DNA of 64,000 bases from Semisulcospira habei (GCA_036245525.1 BTPG01000003.1:140648120-140712119); one strand, 5' to 3'. Shown: positions 52,655 to 63,372, numbered from the stretch's first letter. Made by a program: numbers and translations. Notes: generated by a model from the letters alone, not told the origin.

Positions 52655-52887
52655 TTGCAGGAAGCATAGGTCCGCATGAGCCCACGCAGTTAGGGGGGGG
52701 GGCGTGCGGGGGGGGGGGGGGGGGGGTGGGTGCGGGGGGGGGGGGGGTGGGGGTGCGGGGGGGGGGCTCATGAGAATCTATGCCTCTTGCTGACCCCGGG
52801 CAAACGCGAGGCATGGTCCTTGCGTTTAATTGCCGTTTAATTTACCGATTTCTGAAACAGTCTGAGGGCCGTAGCAGAGAAGGGTTA
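52655..52887 (+). repeat. PAL-3 with G-run expansion at the palindrome centre
   Basis: The left arm GCATAGGTCCGCATGAGCCC then ACGCAGTTA leads into about 75 bases of G broken only by single T, C or TGC. The right arm GGGGCTCATGAGAATCTATG then CCTCTTGC follows. The normal GCGGGGGCTC segment has expanded. The right end is GAAGGGTTAA. Confidence 0.9.
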
Positions 52888-52941
52888 ATATACAAGAGCG
52901 ATACATTGAAAAGTAGAAACTGTCTCGACACTCAATGGTTT

Positions 52942-53155
52942 TTAAACCATTCAGCCCTGACGCACTACAGCAGGAGATGGGTCGACCATGATATTTCAAG
53001 GGCAGTGCCAGATTAGCTTGGCGCCCGTCGGCGCCAAGCTAATCTGGCACTGCCCCTAAATTATCATGGTCGATCCATCTCCTGCAACTGGTGCATAGTC
53101 ATTAGATGACGCCTCCAAAATTTGGGAAATACTGCCGTCGGGCTGAATGAGTTAA
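52942..53155 (+). repeat. PAL-1, full length (214 bp)
   Basis: TTAAACCATTCAGCCCTGAC to GGGCTGAATGAGTTAA; arms meet at GGCGCCCGTCGGCGCC. Only the outer arm differs (ATATTTCAAGGG against CCCTAAATTAT). Confidence 0.93.
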
Positions 53156-53321
53156 CTGCAACGTGACACTATCGAGCATCTAAAAAAAAAAGCGCAATAT
53201 AATGAATATTTTAGCGTCCTACCACACGGAGAGCGTACCGTTTATGACTCATATATGTGTACGTCCCGTAAAATTCCGCTGACAATACACAATTGCAATT
53301 TTCGTCTATCGGCATTTTGAC

Positions 53322-53822
53322 GGATCTCTCCCGCCGTACCTTTCTGCCAAGCTGTCTGTTTATCAGCCATCACGCACCCTCCGTTCCTCCAGTGAAAAAC
53401 TTTTTTTAAATCCCGAAGCTTAACATGAAAACTATCGGGGAGCGTTCTTTCACCTTTTTAGCCTCCAGTGTGTGGGACTCGCTGCCAATTGAAATGCGGA
53501 ATCTGCCCACATTGTCACAGTTCAAAGCTCACTTCATGACTTTTCTTTTCTGTCGGGCATTTAACACTTAGCTCACCTTTAGCTAACCGTTGACTGACCG
53601 CCTATTATTCTGATTCTAGAGGGAAGTGGATGTAAGGTGTTGGGAAGGGATGGGGTGGTTTAAAGTAGTGTATAATTGTGCGTGTGTCTGAGTGAGAGGG
53701 TGTGCTGTTGTGCATGCGCAGTGAGTCCAGTGTTTTCCTGGAGAACAGCGCTATACAAGAACTATTTCTTCTTCTTCTTCTTCTTCGTCTTCTTCTTCTT
53801 CTTCTTATTATTATTATTATTG
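53322..53822 (+). mobile_element. L2/CR1-like LINE 3' end with (TCT)n/(ATT)n tail
   Basis: With one frameshift near 53440 the translation gives DGSLPPYLSAKLSVYQPSRT, LRSSSEKLFLN, then FTFLASSVWDSLPIEMRNLP and TLSQFKAHFMTFLF. This is the conserved carboxyl tail of L2/CR1-group LINE proteins. About 190 bases of 3' UTR end in ACAGCGCTATACAAGAACTA and a TCT then ATT microsatellite. The 5' end is truncated. Confidence 0.82.
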
Positions 53823-53989
53823 AGTGAATAGCGTCAGCGCAGCTCACTTGACCATCTGCAATACCAGTGTACCGCGAAATGCAGCTACCATGCTTGTACT
53901 CACCCGTAGTGTGTACGTATGTATGTTTGTGTGTAATATTTTTTTTGTAAACTCCCAATTATTAAACAACAACAACAACAACGAAAACC

Positions 53990-54130
53990 CCGCACATATT
54001 TATATACTGACGAGAAAAAGAAAGGCGACACCATTGGAATGAAATTGATCATGTTTTGTAATTGTCTTTCGGCATGTTTCCTTTTACGTTGGGTTGTTCT
54101 CTGAATTTTACACACTTGGCAATTAGACTT
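53990..54130. repeat. Small-MITE end plus PAL-11 fragment
   Basis: ATATACTGACGAGAAAAAGA then AAGGCGACACCATTGGAATG resembles the left side of the MITE at 61250. TTGTAATTGTCTTTCGGCAT and TACACACTTGGCAATTAG resemble the right side of PAL-11. Confidence 0.45.
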
Positions 54131-54416
54131 TTCGGTCTGAATCATCGCAAACACTGCAGTGTTTCCTGCAATTTGAATGATGCCGCATCCTTTTGCTAGT
54201 CAGTACCTCCCCCCCCCCCCCTCCCAAAAAAAAAAAAAGTTCATTTTACGAGTGGTGTGATAGCCGACTGAACTGTATTACGCGGACTAGCTGAGTTCTT
54301 GTTCTATACGGATAGAGTTGTTCACTTGTCTTTAGAAGAGATTTATTTTGTGTGCCAGTTACATTGACCACACTTTGCGGAGGTGGGGTGGCATCAGTGG
54401 TACAGGTGCCCCTCCT

Positions 54417-54547
54417 TTAAGGCGCTCCGCATCAATGGCTGCGAAAGTGTCGTATAGCGTTGCCACCGGCAACGCTATACACTTCCGCAGCTATTGATGC
54501 CCCGACACTTCCGCAGCTATTGATTCAGGGCGGTTTGAGTGAGTTAA
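54417..54547. repeat. PAL-6 with a repeated outer arm
   Basis: TTAAGGCGCTCCGCATCAAT to GTTTGAGTGAGTTAA. The core AAGTGTCGTATAGCGTTGCC opposes GGCAACGCTATACACTTCC. ACTTCCGCAGCTATTGATGC is then repeated once more with a single change. Confidence 0.85.
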
Positions 54548-55599
54548 TAACGATACGAATATTTGCATCTTGCCAGTGACGATTGATTGGTTGTTCTCAC
54601 ATTTAACGTCATCCCAGCGACAGATGTAATCCAGCTTTTCGCGGACACCCCTATGTTTGTGTCATCCAAAATCATACCAAAAGAGCGACTATATATATAA
54701 TATAATATAATATAAAAAAACCCCACAAAAAACGAACAAACAAACAAAAAAAACAACAGTAAACTGACCAAAATGTATACTAATATATAATATCCCCCCT
54801 CCCACACACACACATACCTTTTCTTTATTCTCTCTCAAACAAAACAGCACGCTTCATGTCTGAAGCGTTGTTTGTTTGTTTGTTTGTTTGAAGTTTTATT
54901 ATATACTTTTATTGTTCTGTCATAGTATTGTTTATTTCCAACTGCCAAGCCGTTAACAATAGTAAAAATTTAATGATATTATAACCAACAGAGTTCATAA
55001 AAAGACCAAAATTCTTCATATCTACTGCGTGCTGCATTGTGTGGGTCAAACTGCGATATTTAAGCTGTAAAGCTGCCTTTAGTTGTAAATGTCTTGTCAG
55101 TTATGTAGACATCATGCCATCGGAAGTACTCACATGTACTGTGATTTCAATTCCATGAAAATGCTTTAGGAATGCATTCTTTACGATCCTCAGGGTCCCA
55201 GCCCTTCACTGGTACAGAATGCCTACCCTGGCCAAATTATCCTAACATTCGTTATTATCGTTTAAAGTAGAAAAGTATGCATTCGTATTTTTCTGTTTTG
55301 AAGATAGTCTCTCTTGCAATCATCCTTACAATCAAGTATGTGTGTTGAAGGGTGACAAACAGACACTGATTTGGGAAGGCCAGTCATTTTTGCACCGAAC
55401 AGTCAAACTGAGACTGATCTGTGCTCGCGGGTTTTGATTATACACTGTCACACTAAATGCAGCATCATGCGACAACATTTGTTGTTAAAAATAAGCATTT
55501 TCATGGATTTGCAGTGCAAGTGAGTACTTCGACTTTAATGCACTTTATAGCCTATACGTGCTAAAAATGGGCACACATTCTCTGCAGTATTTTGAAAAT
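54548..55599. other. No gene recognised
   Basis: About 1 kb. Contains TATAA/TATAT-rich DNA (54690-54715), a (GTTT)n run (54865-54890) and otherwise unremarkable AT-rich sequence with no credible frame. Confidence 0.5.
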
Positions 55600-55759
55600 T
55601 TAACCCTTTTCTGCCGAGAAAAGGTGGAAGGAATCCAATTGCAAGAGACATAGATCCTGATGAGCTCCCGCAAATGCGGGGACTCACGAGCATCTGTGCC
55701 TCTTGCTGACACCACTTTGTATCTACGTTACTTGAACGGCTGGGGCACTTTGGCTTTAA
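55600..55759 (+). repeat. PAL-3, first of two abutting copies
   Basis: TTAACCCTTTTCTGCCGAG opens it. The core AGACATAGATCCTGATGAGC opposes ACTCACGAGCATCTGTGCC, mismatched at several pairs. The long spacer is shortened and ends at TTAA 55756-55759, which begins the next copy. Confidence 0.85.
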
Positions 55760-55969
55760 CCCTTTCAGTGCCAATAAAATGTGAACAGCCAACTGCAAGA
55801 GGTATAGATCCTCATGAGCCCCCCGCAATTGCGGGGGGCTCATGAGGATCAATACCTCGTGCTGACACCACTTTCAATCCATGTTCCTCTGACAGCTAGA
55901 GAATTTTGGTGTTGGAATAATGAAGATTGCAGAAACACAACCTGCGTGAACTGGCGCTGAACGAGTTAA
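55756..55969 (+). repeat. PAL-3, second copy (214 bp), matched extra C/G
   Basis: TTAACCCTTTCAGTGCC to GGCGCTGAACGAGTTAA. The core at 55795-55863 is perfect and has GAGCCCCCCGC/GCGGGGGGCTC, one extra base pair relative to the family in both arms. One outer change (GGATCAATACCTCG). Confidence 0.9.
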
Positions 55970-57085
55970 AATATTAAAAAAAATCAGAAGCACCGTTTGC
56001 CTCCCGTGGCAGGAAATGGTTTGGAATGTCTGCAAAGCCTATGAATAGAGGCATGAATGAATGCCTGTACTAGTTTTTTATTTTATTTTTATTAGCGTCA
56101 ATAATAATGAGGTGCTATCTTTGTCACCCCAAGAAACAAGCGATGTGACATTTTTATATAATCATTTCCTAAGCAGATTACATCAACATGAATTCGTATA
56201 TAGAACAAACATGGCAGGTCAGGGGAGGTGGCAAACTGTCCTTCGACTATGATATAAATCGAGGGATGGGCCTCTTTCGGCAGACGATTTCCGGGAACCC
56301 GAAGTAGGTACAAATGGCGCGTCTCAGTCTTGACGCAAACAGAGGATTAAAAAAGCCATGACAAACATGCGACACCGCATGCTTATTCGGGCGTTTAATC
56401 CACTATTTTCGTCTAAACACGCGCAATTTTGACCTACTTCTGACTTTCGAACAACGTCTATTTCAGCTATGATTGCTTACGGGAAACTACTGATTTGAAC
56501 GTGACCATGATAGCTGAAGGGAGATGCCCGACTGGATTGCAAATGTGCCAGGGGACAGCTCAGGGAGATTACGGCCAGGGAGGTATACTTCATTGTCGTG
56601 CAGTCAGTCCATTTTCGACAGTTTTTCGACACTGTGATTGGTCAGTACATAAAAATCGCAACAGGTTCAATGCCCCGTAGCCTACCTCTTAGAACCAATG
56701 CCGTACCTGTAATTTTTAATCAGCTGGCCAATCCGCAGTATAGTTATCGCACACGAATCTCACTTAGATCTGTCGTCTGAACGCTTAGATCAGGGCTATC
56801 CAGCACCTTACATCATAAATAAAAGGAAAATACAAAGATCGAATGATGGTACGCGTGATAGGGAAATAAAAGAAATGCACTTTATTTGGACATGACTCAA
56901 GCGGGGAGCACACTACACATGTGCTATACAAATGCGTCGCAGTTCAAACTCTTCTACATTTTCCACTGTGCGTGTCAACACGTGTGGTGTTTAGAAAGCT
57001 AAGCAAGAGAGAACGAGACAGAAATACAGAAGATATGATACACTTCCTAGAGAAGCGTTAAAGTGCATTTGTACAAGATAGATTT
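55970..57085. other. No gene recognised
   Basis: About 1.1 kb. Short frames at 56495-56780 show no family resemblance. AGAAATACAGAAGATATG and GAGAAGCGTTAAAGTGC near 57020-57065 are faintly PAL-11-like. Confidence 0.45.
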
Positions 57086-57234
57086 TTAATCTCTTGACTG
57101 CTGCTGGCGATACCGCTCGGCGGAAAAGACACTTAACTACGTCACTACTTAATATGTAACTACGTCACTATCTAACTACGTAACTACGCGTCTTTTCCGC
57201 CGAACGGTATTGTCAGTAGCAGTCAAGGGATTAA
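57086..57234. repeat. PAL-7 with an expanded loop (149 bp)
   Basis: TTAATCTCTTGACTGCTGCT to AGCAGTCAAGGGATTAA. The arms TCGGCGGAAAAGAC and GTCTTTTCCGCCGA are intact, but the loop has grown to about 55 bases made of TAACTACGTCACT-type units. Ends carry matched ATCTCTTGACTGC/GCAGTCAAGGGAT. Confidence 0.9.
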
Positions 57235-57754
57235 CCATTTTCAGGTTCTGGGATCGTTTGGAGTTTTTGCATTGTTGGTCTTTCTTCCTAGAGTCTTCAG
57301 TTTGTTGAAAAGTTTGATCCATTGCTGAATGCGTGTTTGAACTCAGTATTGGCTGGTGAGAGAGGCACACAAAATAAAATAAAATAAAAGCTTCGTCTAC
57401 GAAATCAGACCTACCGCATCGAGTCTTTTGCAGCACAGCCCCAAGCTCACAAGTTGTATCACTTGAATACAGTGAGAAAAGTCAGCATATCCTTACTAAA
57501 GATTCTGAATGCACAATTACTGGCTACTTAGAAGAAGCATCGCTTGTAAACGTTTGAAATTCTAGCGGCAAAAATCAAGCACATTAACCCACGACCGATC
57601 ATGGTGACGTGGTAGCCAATGCATAAAAGAGTCGCGTGCCTTGTGTATCACAGAAATAATTTAGTTTGATGTCAGAAATATGTGGCGTTGTATCCCTGAC
57701 GTCAGGCACAAATGCGATGTCAAATTGCATGTAATTTGGACTGCACGACAAAGG

Positions 57755-57918
57755 CATTGAACCGGGTTGAGTTGGGTTACTTCTCGGGTTACATCGTGGT
57801 TTGTAGTCCTCTGAAGCTGATTATCAGACCTCCAAAGCTTCGCCGGGTCTGCCTGATAATAATCTTCATCGTAGTCATCGGACTACAATACCACGGTGAA
57901 ACCATCCAAGTAACCTAA
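57755..57918. repeat. Large imperfect palindrome of unassigned family
   Basis: GGTTACTTCTCGGGTTACAT, GTGGTTTGTAGTCCTCTGAA and TGATTATCAGACC oppose GGTCTGCCTGATAATAATCT, TCGGACTACAATACCACGGT and CATCCAAGTAACC. Arms are about 65 bases with bulges; the loop is TCCAAAGCTTCGCC. Confidence 0.7.
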
Positions 57919-57959
57919 GACGGACGGTGCAATGTCTGTCTGGACTGGCTCCCATAATG

Positions 57960-58133
57960 TTAACTCATTCTGCCCGCGACACACCACATCAAGATATGGC
58001 TCGACCATGGCGCCAAACTATTCTGTCACTACCCTTGAACTGTCATGGTCGATCTGTCTCCTGAATTGTAGTGCAGTCCTCAGAGGATAACTCCAAAATG
58101 TGGGTATTTCGAACCTCGGGCACAATGAGTTAA
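57960..58133 (+). repeat. PAL-2, left arm deleted to the centre
   Basis: TTAACTCATTCTGCCCGCGA to GGGCACAATGAGTTAA. After GATATGGCTCGACCATGG the sequence jumps to CGCCAAACTATTCTGTCACT, so about 40 bases of left arm and loop are missing. Confidence 0.85.
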
Positions 58134-58199
58134 ATCCATAAATATATTAAAGCGCGTCGAATATACTAGAAATTTTACCTGGGAAAACAGAACTTAAAA

Positions 58200-58532
58200 T
58201 AAACACACCCCTCCCTTTACCGCTGCGTATAAACAGGCGCCACCGCGGCACCTAAATAATTTGAATATTTGCAAGAGGTCGTTGAAACTCACCTCTTCAA
58301 GCTTTACTTTGAATAATTGCCAGTGTTTGATGCCTTAGTTGTAGTTCTGTAATCCTCCTTGTTTAGATTGAATGTTAATTTGAACATAAATTATTATGTA
58401 TTTTAGTTCATTGTAAAAGTGGTGTGTTCGGGTATTGCGTTTTGTTTGTTGTGTGCATGTCATTGCCTTTAGTTTTGTGTACAGATTATAAAGCACTTAG
58501 AGCTTTTGATTAAGATAAAGCGCTATATAAAT

Positions 58533-58610
<78 letters not shown>
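58200..58610 (+). mobile_element. L2-like LINE 3' end with (ATT)n tail
   Basis: A short frame CAAGAGGTCGTTGAAACTCA and on (VVETHLFKLYFE, stop at 58314-58316) matches the ...KTHLFKLYFE end of L2/CR1 proteins. The 3' UTR ends GATAAAGCGCTATATAAATA then CTC and about 24 ATT units. GCGCTATATAAAT is the conserved L2 terminus. Confidence 0.82.
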
Positions 58611-58612
<2 letters not shown>

Positions 58613-58797
58613 ATGAGTTTTGTCCCCTCGGAAACATGGGAGAATCGAGGTCACTTAGAGGTCAGTTTTCCCGGGTAAAATTCATAGCATGTTTGCTGTT
58701 TCATTGCATCGCTTCGACTCGGTGCAATATATGCAATGAATTTGGAATAAACACCTTTTTGGATATGACAACAGACAGTTAGCTTATCGTATATCTA

Positions 58798-59013
58798 TAA
58801 CCCCTTCCGTGCCACTTTACGGACATTTTTTGTTTCTAAAATCTTTGTTCATTCAAGACCAAAAGCCAAAATCCGTCCAAGAGACATGGATACAAATTGG
58901 TCTCAGCAAGAGGCATATATTCTCATTAGCCCCCGCATTCGCTGGGGTTCACGATGATCTATGTCTCTTGCAGTTTGACTGTGTTCACTTTTTCTCGTCA
59001 GTGAAAGGGTAAA
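58798..59013 (-). repeat. PAL-3, full length (216 bp)
   Basis: ATAACCCCTTCCGTGCC to GTCAGTGAAAGGGTAAA. The left spacer TTTGTTTCTAAAATCTTTGT and the right spacer TGTGTTCACTTTTTCTC fit the family. The core is old (TATTCTCATTAGCCCCCGCA, GGGGTTCACGATGATCTATG). Confidence 0.82.
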
Positions 59014-59060
59014 CCAAGTGGTTCTCAACTGATCGCATCGATGTAACAATATGCTAGTGC

Positions 59061-59275
59061 TTAACCCCTTTAGCCCCGACGCCATACAGTAGCATACATA
59101 ATGGAATAACCATGATAATTCAAGGATAGTGCCAGATTATCTTGGCGCCTTAAGGCGCCAATCTAATATGGCACTACCCTTGAATTATCATGGTCAATCT
59201 ATCACTTGCAACTGGGGAAAGTCATTAAGTAAAACCTTCAAAATTTGGAAATTAGCCCGTGTGTTAATGGGTTAA
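59061..59275 (+). repeat. PAL-1, full length (215 bp), diverged
   Basis: TTAACCCCTTTAGCCCCGAC to CCGTGTGTTAATGGGTTAA. Core GTGCCAGATTATCTTGGCGC opposes GGCGCCAATCTAATATGGCA. The long spacer keeps CCTTCAAAATTTGGAAATTA. Confidence 0.88.
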
Positions 59276-59384
59276 CAGACAGTGTAGAAACAGAACGTGT
59301 AACACACAGTGTAGTGAGTTGTCCATGCCACAAAGATAGTGAAATTAAAAAAAAAAAAGAAGATATTAAATACTCGTGTAAGTG

Positions 59385-59456
59385 CCACCGTGACAGTGCG
59401 TTGCAGGAAACAAATTGACGCGTATCCGTCAATTTCACGTCTCGAATGAGTTACAG
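59385..59456. repeat. Degenerate PAL-9
   Basis: TTGACGCGTATCCGTCAATT, then CACGTCTCGAATGAGTTA. An inner palindrome AAATTGACGCG/CGTCAATTT is present. Confidence 0.55.
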
Positions 59457-59686
59457 TTGTTAGCACCGACACCCATGTCTAGCTTACTGGTGTTGGGAGT
59501 GAAAGGATGTTAGCGTCAGTGGATGGTCGTGTGTACAGTATAATGAGGCAGAGACGCGAGGTAGAGTGATTGATACTAGGTGCTTGATAGCGATGATCAC
59601 AGACCTTGTGTGCTGGCACGCAATGCGTTACTGCTCAGCATAGCCGATGAACAAAGACATTGAGGCGTATACACATTCAGTCCTGA

Positions 59687-61253
59687 TATATACTAACGGT
59701 CAAAATTTAAGGGCCACTTTTTATCGCAGACGCACCGACAACACCACACAAATAATGTAACAATGACTTGGAGTCAGTACTTTGCTAATTTATTCAGTAA
59801 CAATTTCATTTAAGTTTTGAGTAAATCAAGCATTTGTAACAACAGCAGTACGTTAGAATGTTCACCCACCCCTCATTTGAAAAGTCACACAAGACTGGTT
59901 CAGTCAGTAGCGAGTGTACCCACCGTTTGCATCTAAACATTCAATGCAGCGTTGACACATGGAGTTCACCAGGGTTCGGAGAACATGTAGGATCGCTTCC
60001 CATTCTTAATGCAGGAACTGAGTCAGCTGGGGGACGCCTTGAAGTGGGGGGTGGTTGCTGACTACACGTTGCCCCAGCACGTCCCAGAGGTGCTCGATGG
60101 GAGCCAGATCAGGTGAACGTGCTTGCCATTCCAGCCTCATGATGCCCCGTTGCTCAAGGTACTCATCCATCACACGGGCGCGATGAGGTCGAGCGTTGTC
60201 GTCCTGCAGAACAGCATTGTTGCCTATGGCTTGGGGAGCTGGCTGGATGAGGGGCTGCACAATCTCGTCCCGATAGCGCAGTCCAGTAAGGGTGCCTCGG
60301 ATGACGTGGAGGGGGGTCCTGCCTCTCCTGCTGAAGCCTGCCCAGACCATACTGAGCCTCCTCCGTAGCGATCCACCTCTTGGACGCATCCATCCGTGAA
60401 TCGCTCGCCCTGGCGTCTCCAGACCCTCACCCTGCCGTCGTTGAAGGACACAGTGAACCGTGACTCATCATTAAACAAAACCTGAGTCCACTGGAGTCTG
60501 TTCCACCTCACGACACCAAGCAACCCGGGCTCTGCGATGAGCTGGAGTGAGGGGTATTCTCACTGCTGCTCTGCATGAAGCCAGGCCAATTTCGCGCAGA
60601 CGTCGGCAGACTGTGCTTCCGCTGACCTTAACGTTTGCAGCTTGCATCAGTTGACGTCGCAGAAGTGGTTGACGTGACAGTTCGGTCGCGCAGAGCCGCT
60701 ACACAGAGGTATCTGTCCTCCCTTCTGCTGGTGCGGCGCGGGCGTCCTGAGCAGGGTCGTCGTTCTGCGCTTCCAGTATTTTGGAATCGAGCCAGCAGCC
60801 TCTGGAACACTGAATAGGACACTCGATGACGTCTCCCAATTTCTCGTCCGGAAATTGCATCCTGCAGCCACCCGGCTTTGATCTACTGGCGTTAGGCTTC
60901 GTTGTGGTGGCATGGTTAGGAAAGTGACAATTATGCCCCTACTGTACCAGTATTTGTAGTGACACTTTAGCGCGTGCATCACGAATTTACCGAGGTTTTT
61001 TTCACCTGCCTGCCTTTGGTACGCTTGCCAATATCGCAAAGCTTTTCACAAAAACTGATGATATTTCACGTGTATTTGACACGTTCGTGGAAATTGATAA
61101 ATTGTTGTCTATTGTTCCCTATACAGTGGACTGTCTAAGGTCAAATTTGAACCCATTTGGATTGGAAGAACATTGTATTTTATTAGCGTACTTGTGACGA
61201 GAAACAATGACACAAAAGTGGGGTGGCCCATAAGTTTTGACCATTAGTATATA
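59687..61253 (-). mobile_element. Tc1/mariner element with well-kept inverted repeats
   Basis: The left end TATATACTAACGGTCAAAAT then TTAAGGGCCAC is matched in reverse at the right (TATATACTAATGGTCAAAAC then TTATGGGCCAC), about 27 of 31 positions. TATATA flanks make the exact TA target ambiguous by two bases. Length near 1.56 kb fits a complete Tc1-like element. It shows no similarity to the element at 14.5 kb in its ends. Confidence 0.9.
60006..60913 (-). pseudogene. Tc1-like DD34E transposase, frameshifted
   Basis: A likely start MPPQRSLTPVDQSRV lies at 60913. The helix-turn-helix region and the GRPR motif (RRPCSGRPRRTSRR) are in another frame. VLFNDESRFTVSFNDGRVRV carries the first Asp and LQDDNARPHRARVMDEYLEQ the second; SPDLAPIEHLWDVLGQRV carries the Glu. 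Exactly 34 residues separate the second Asp from the Glu, the Tc1 signature. The last catalytic pair is in one open frame (60006-60389), but at least two frameshifts break the protein. Confidence 0.92.
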
Positions 61254-61327
61254 TTCACCAGCAAAAAGAAATGCAACATCATCGGAATGTTCCAAAGCTG
61301 TTGCGTTTCTGTTGTTCGTCAGTATAG
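61250..61327. repeat. Small MITE directly beside the Tc1 end
   Basis: TATATTCACCAGCAAAAAGA then AATGCAAC opposes GTTGCGTTTCTGTTGTTCG then TCAGTATA around ATCATCGGAATGTTCC. It shares its outer TATA with the end of the Tc1-like element. Related half ends occur at 14250 and 53996. Confidence 0.65.
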
Positions 61328-61504
61328 GAGCAGATATTAATATTTTAATGACGAGCACAAGAAATGCATCACTGACGATTCAGGATCATGATCAGGGTCA
61401 GGATTTTATTAACGTCTTTTCTCACATTGGTGATATTAGACAATCACTGACGATTCCAATGATGTCGCATTTAATTCGCTCGTCAGTGTACTAGGAATAG
61501 AATT

Positions 61505-61560
61505 TAGCGACTATGATTGTTCAAGGCTGGTGCCAGAATAGCTTGGCGCCTAAGGGTGGA
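61505..61560. repeat. PAL-2 left half
   Basis: GACTATGATTGTTCAAGGCT then GGTGCCAGAATAGCTTGGCG and CCTAAGG. The element ends at the palindrome centre, directly before LINE sequence, so LINE integration at the centre or deletion is possible. Confidence 0.75.
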
Positions 61561-61567
61561 GCAAATG

Positions 61568-61826
61568 TCAAGTTCGATCTTGTCTCATGTCAATCTCGCT
61601 GATCTTATTCAACTATACACTCCTTCCCGCTCCCTCCGTTCAAGTAGTGACACGCGCCTTCTCAGAGTCCCGCTCTTCAAATATAAAACCAGAGGTGACC
61701 GTTGTTTTGCACACGTTGGACCTGTTGTCTGGAACTCTCTACTCTTCCTCATTCACTGCCTTTAAATCTGCCCTAAAGACCCACCTGTTCGATACCCTAA
61801 TGTAGCTCACTTTTTTGTCATTATGT

Positions 61827-61899
<73 letters not shown>

Positions 61900-62040
61900 T
61901 GCGTGTGTATTGTTTTACTGTTTTATTTTCTTCTGTTTTATGTAATTTGCTATATTTTATTTTATTTTATTTTATTGTATTTTATTATTAGTTTAGATTA
62001 GTAATTATATTTATAATATTTCATTTTATTTTATTTTTTG
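61568..62040 (+). mobile_element. L2/CR1-like LINE 3' end with (GT)n and T-rich tail
   Basis: The protein tail LIQLYTPSRSLRSSSDTRLL, RVPLFKYKTRGDRCFAHVGP and VVWNSL is followed, after a frameshift near 61745, by FTAFKSALKTHLFDTLM. This is the usual carboxyl end of the group. A (GT)n tract (61832-61910) and TTTTA repeats (to 62036) follow. It is 5'-truncated at or near the PAL-2 half. Confidence 0.85.
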
Positions 62041-62354
62041 GGACGCCACTCATAACTGTTCCAATTTGGGATTCCAAGAAGAAGACATCAGTTTTGTGCA
62101 CAGTTGGGGGAAGTATGGACAAGTTTCATTTAAAAACAGCAAAGACCGACCTAACAAAGAAAAAATACTTAGAAAGTACTTTATACGTACATCACAGTTT
62201 ATTTTTTTAAAAATTCAAAATTGATATACTGACACAGCAGTACATTGGGCTCCATGTTGTTGTTTTTTGAGGGAGGAAATGCAGCTCTTATCTAAAAAAA
62301 AAGTAGCCCAGTATAGTTTGTGTGTTTATTTTGATGCAGGTTTCAACTCGAAAA

Positions 62355-62570
62355 TTGACGGCCTTCCCTGACAATGGACGCATTACTTTGTTTCTGCAAA
62401 CTGTGCTCATTAAAAAACAACAAGCATCAAGAATACAACTTGGTCTCAGCAAGAGGTATAGATCCTCAAGAGCCCCCGCAGTCGCGGGGGCTCTTGAGGA
62501 TCTATGCCTCTTGCATTTGGATTGCAATCACTTTCTTCTAGGCAATACATGTTGTATATCAACTTGACCC
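62355..62570 (-). repeat. PAL-3 with matched CTCAAGAG/CTCTTGAG arms
   Basis: The core at 62446-62516 pairs almost without fault: AGCAAGAGGTATAGATCCTC, AAGAGCCCCCGCAGTCGCGG, GGGCTCTTGAGGATCTATGC. The CATGAG/CTCATG word of the family became CAAGAG/CTCTTG on both sides. The left end reads GACGGCCTTCCCTGAC. Confidence 0.88.
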
Positions 62571-62639
62571 TTCCAAGCGTGGTTTTGTTGTTGTTGGTGT
62601 GTGAGTACCTCTTGCGCCTTCTCGGTACTAGCCGAAATA

Positions 62640-62885
62640 TCGAGCAGCGTGGAGGGGTGTGTGGGGGTGGTGGGGGGGGGGGGCCTAGAACCCCCCTCCC
62701 GCCAGCAGGATCCTCCTCTGCTGTCTAATTTTACCATTCTCAAAACAAGAACAAAGGAAAAACCCCTCACAATCTGCGGGAAGGGGGGGGGGGGAAGGGA
62801 GGGGGGAGAAGGGAGGGGGAGGGAGAAGGGGGGGGGGGGAGAAGGGGTGAGGGAGAAGTGTGTGTGTGTGGGGGGGGGAGGTCTC
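62640..62885. repeat. G-rich low-complexity tracts
   Basis: Two blocks of GGGGTGGTGGGG-type and GGGAAGGGAGGGGGGAG-type sequence (62655-62690, 62783-62880) with a C-rich patch between. Pro/Gly-rich frames on both strands are artefacts. Confidence 0.85.
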
Positions 62886-63287
62886 ATGACGGTCTGCTCG
62901 CTTTGCGGTTGGGTTGTGCACGTTCGCCGTCCCCCGACAGTGAAAAGGTTAAAGTAAAGCGATCGCTATCACTGATAAAATATGACGCCTCGCCTCGCTC
63001 GCCCATTCACAGTCTCCATCATTAACAGCTTCTTTGTCTCTCTTAATCACAATATCATATTTCCCCGTCTCTCGTTTATCTTAAACGCTGTATATCTCAT
63101 GTCCCGTGAATGCTTTATTGAAATTATTTTCTGTCTTTCTTCTTCTGTAACTTTCTTGATCGTGGTGTGATGATACCTGAATCAGCATCTCCAGTAGCAG
63201 ATTCAAACATCGCATGACTTTCACTGAATCTGAGATTTCCCGTGTAGACGTTATTTATCATGAATTTAGATCCTGGTGAGCCTCTTT
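62886..63287. other. No gene recognised
   Basis: About 400 bases. CCCGACAGTGAAAAGGTTAA at 62933-62952 looks like an isolated PAL-3 end; otherwise no listed repeat. Confidence 0.45.
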
Positions 63288-63372
63288 AGATGCGACACGA
63301 GTCGTAGATTGTCATGGGCCCCTGCAGCCTTCAGGCTGCAGGGCCCCATGAAATCTACGACTCTTGTTGCCG
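63288..63372. repeat. PAL-3-related palindrome, distinct subfamily
   Basis: ACGAGTCGTAGATTGTCATG then GGCCCCTGCAGCC opposes GGCTGCAGGGCCCCATGAAA then TCTACGACTCTTG around TTCA. Overall layout is PAL-3-like, but TCGTAGAT/ATCTACGA replaces GCATAGAT/ATCTATGC in both arms. Confidence 0.82.
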
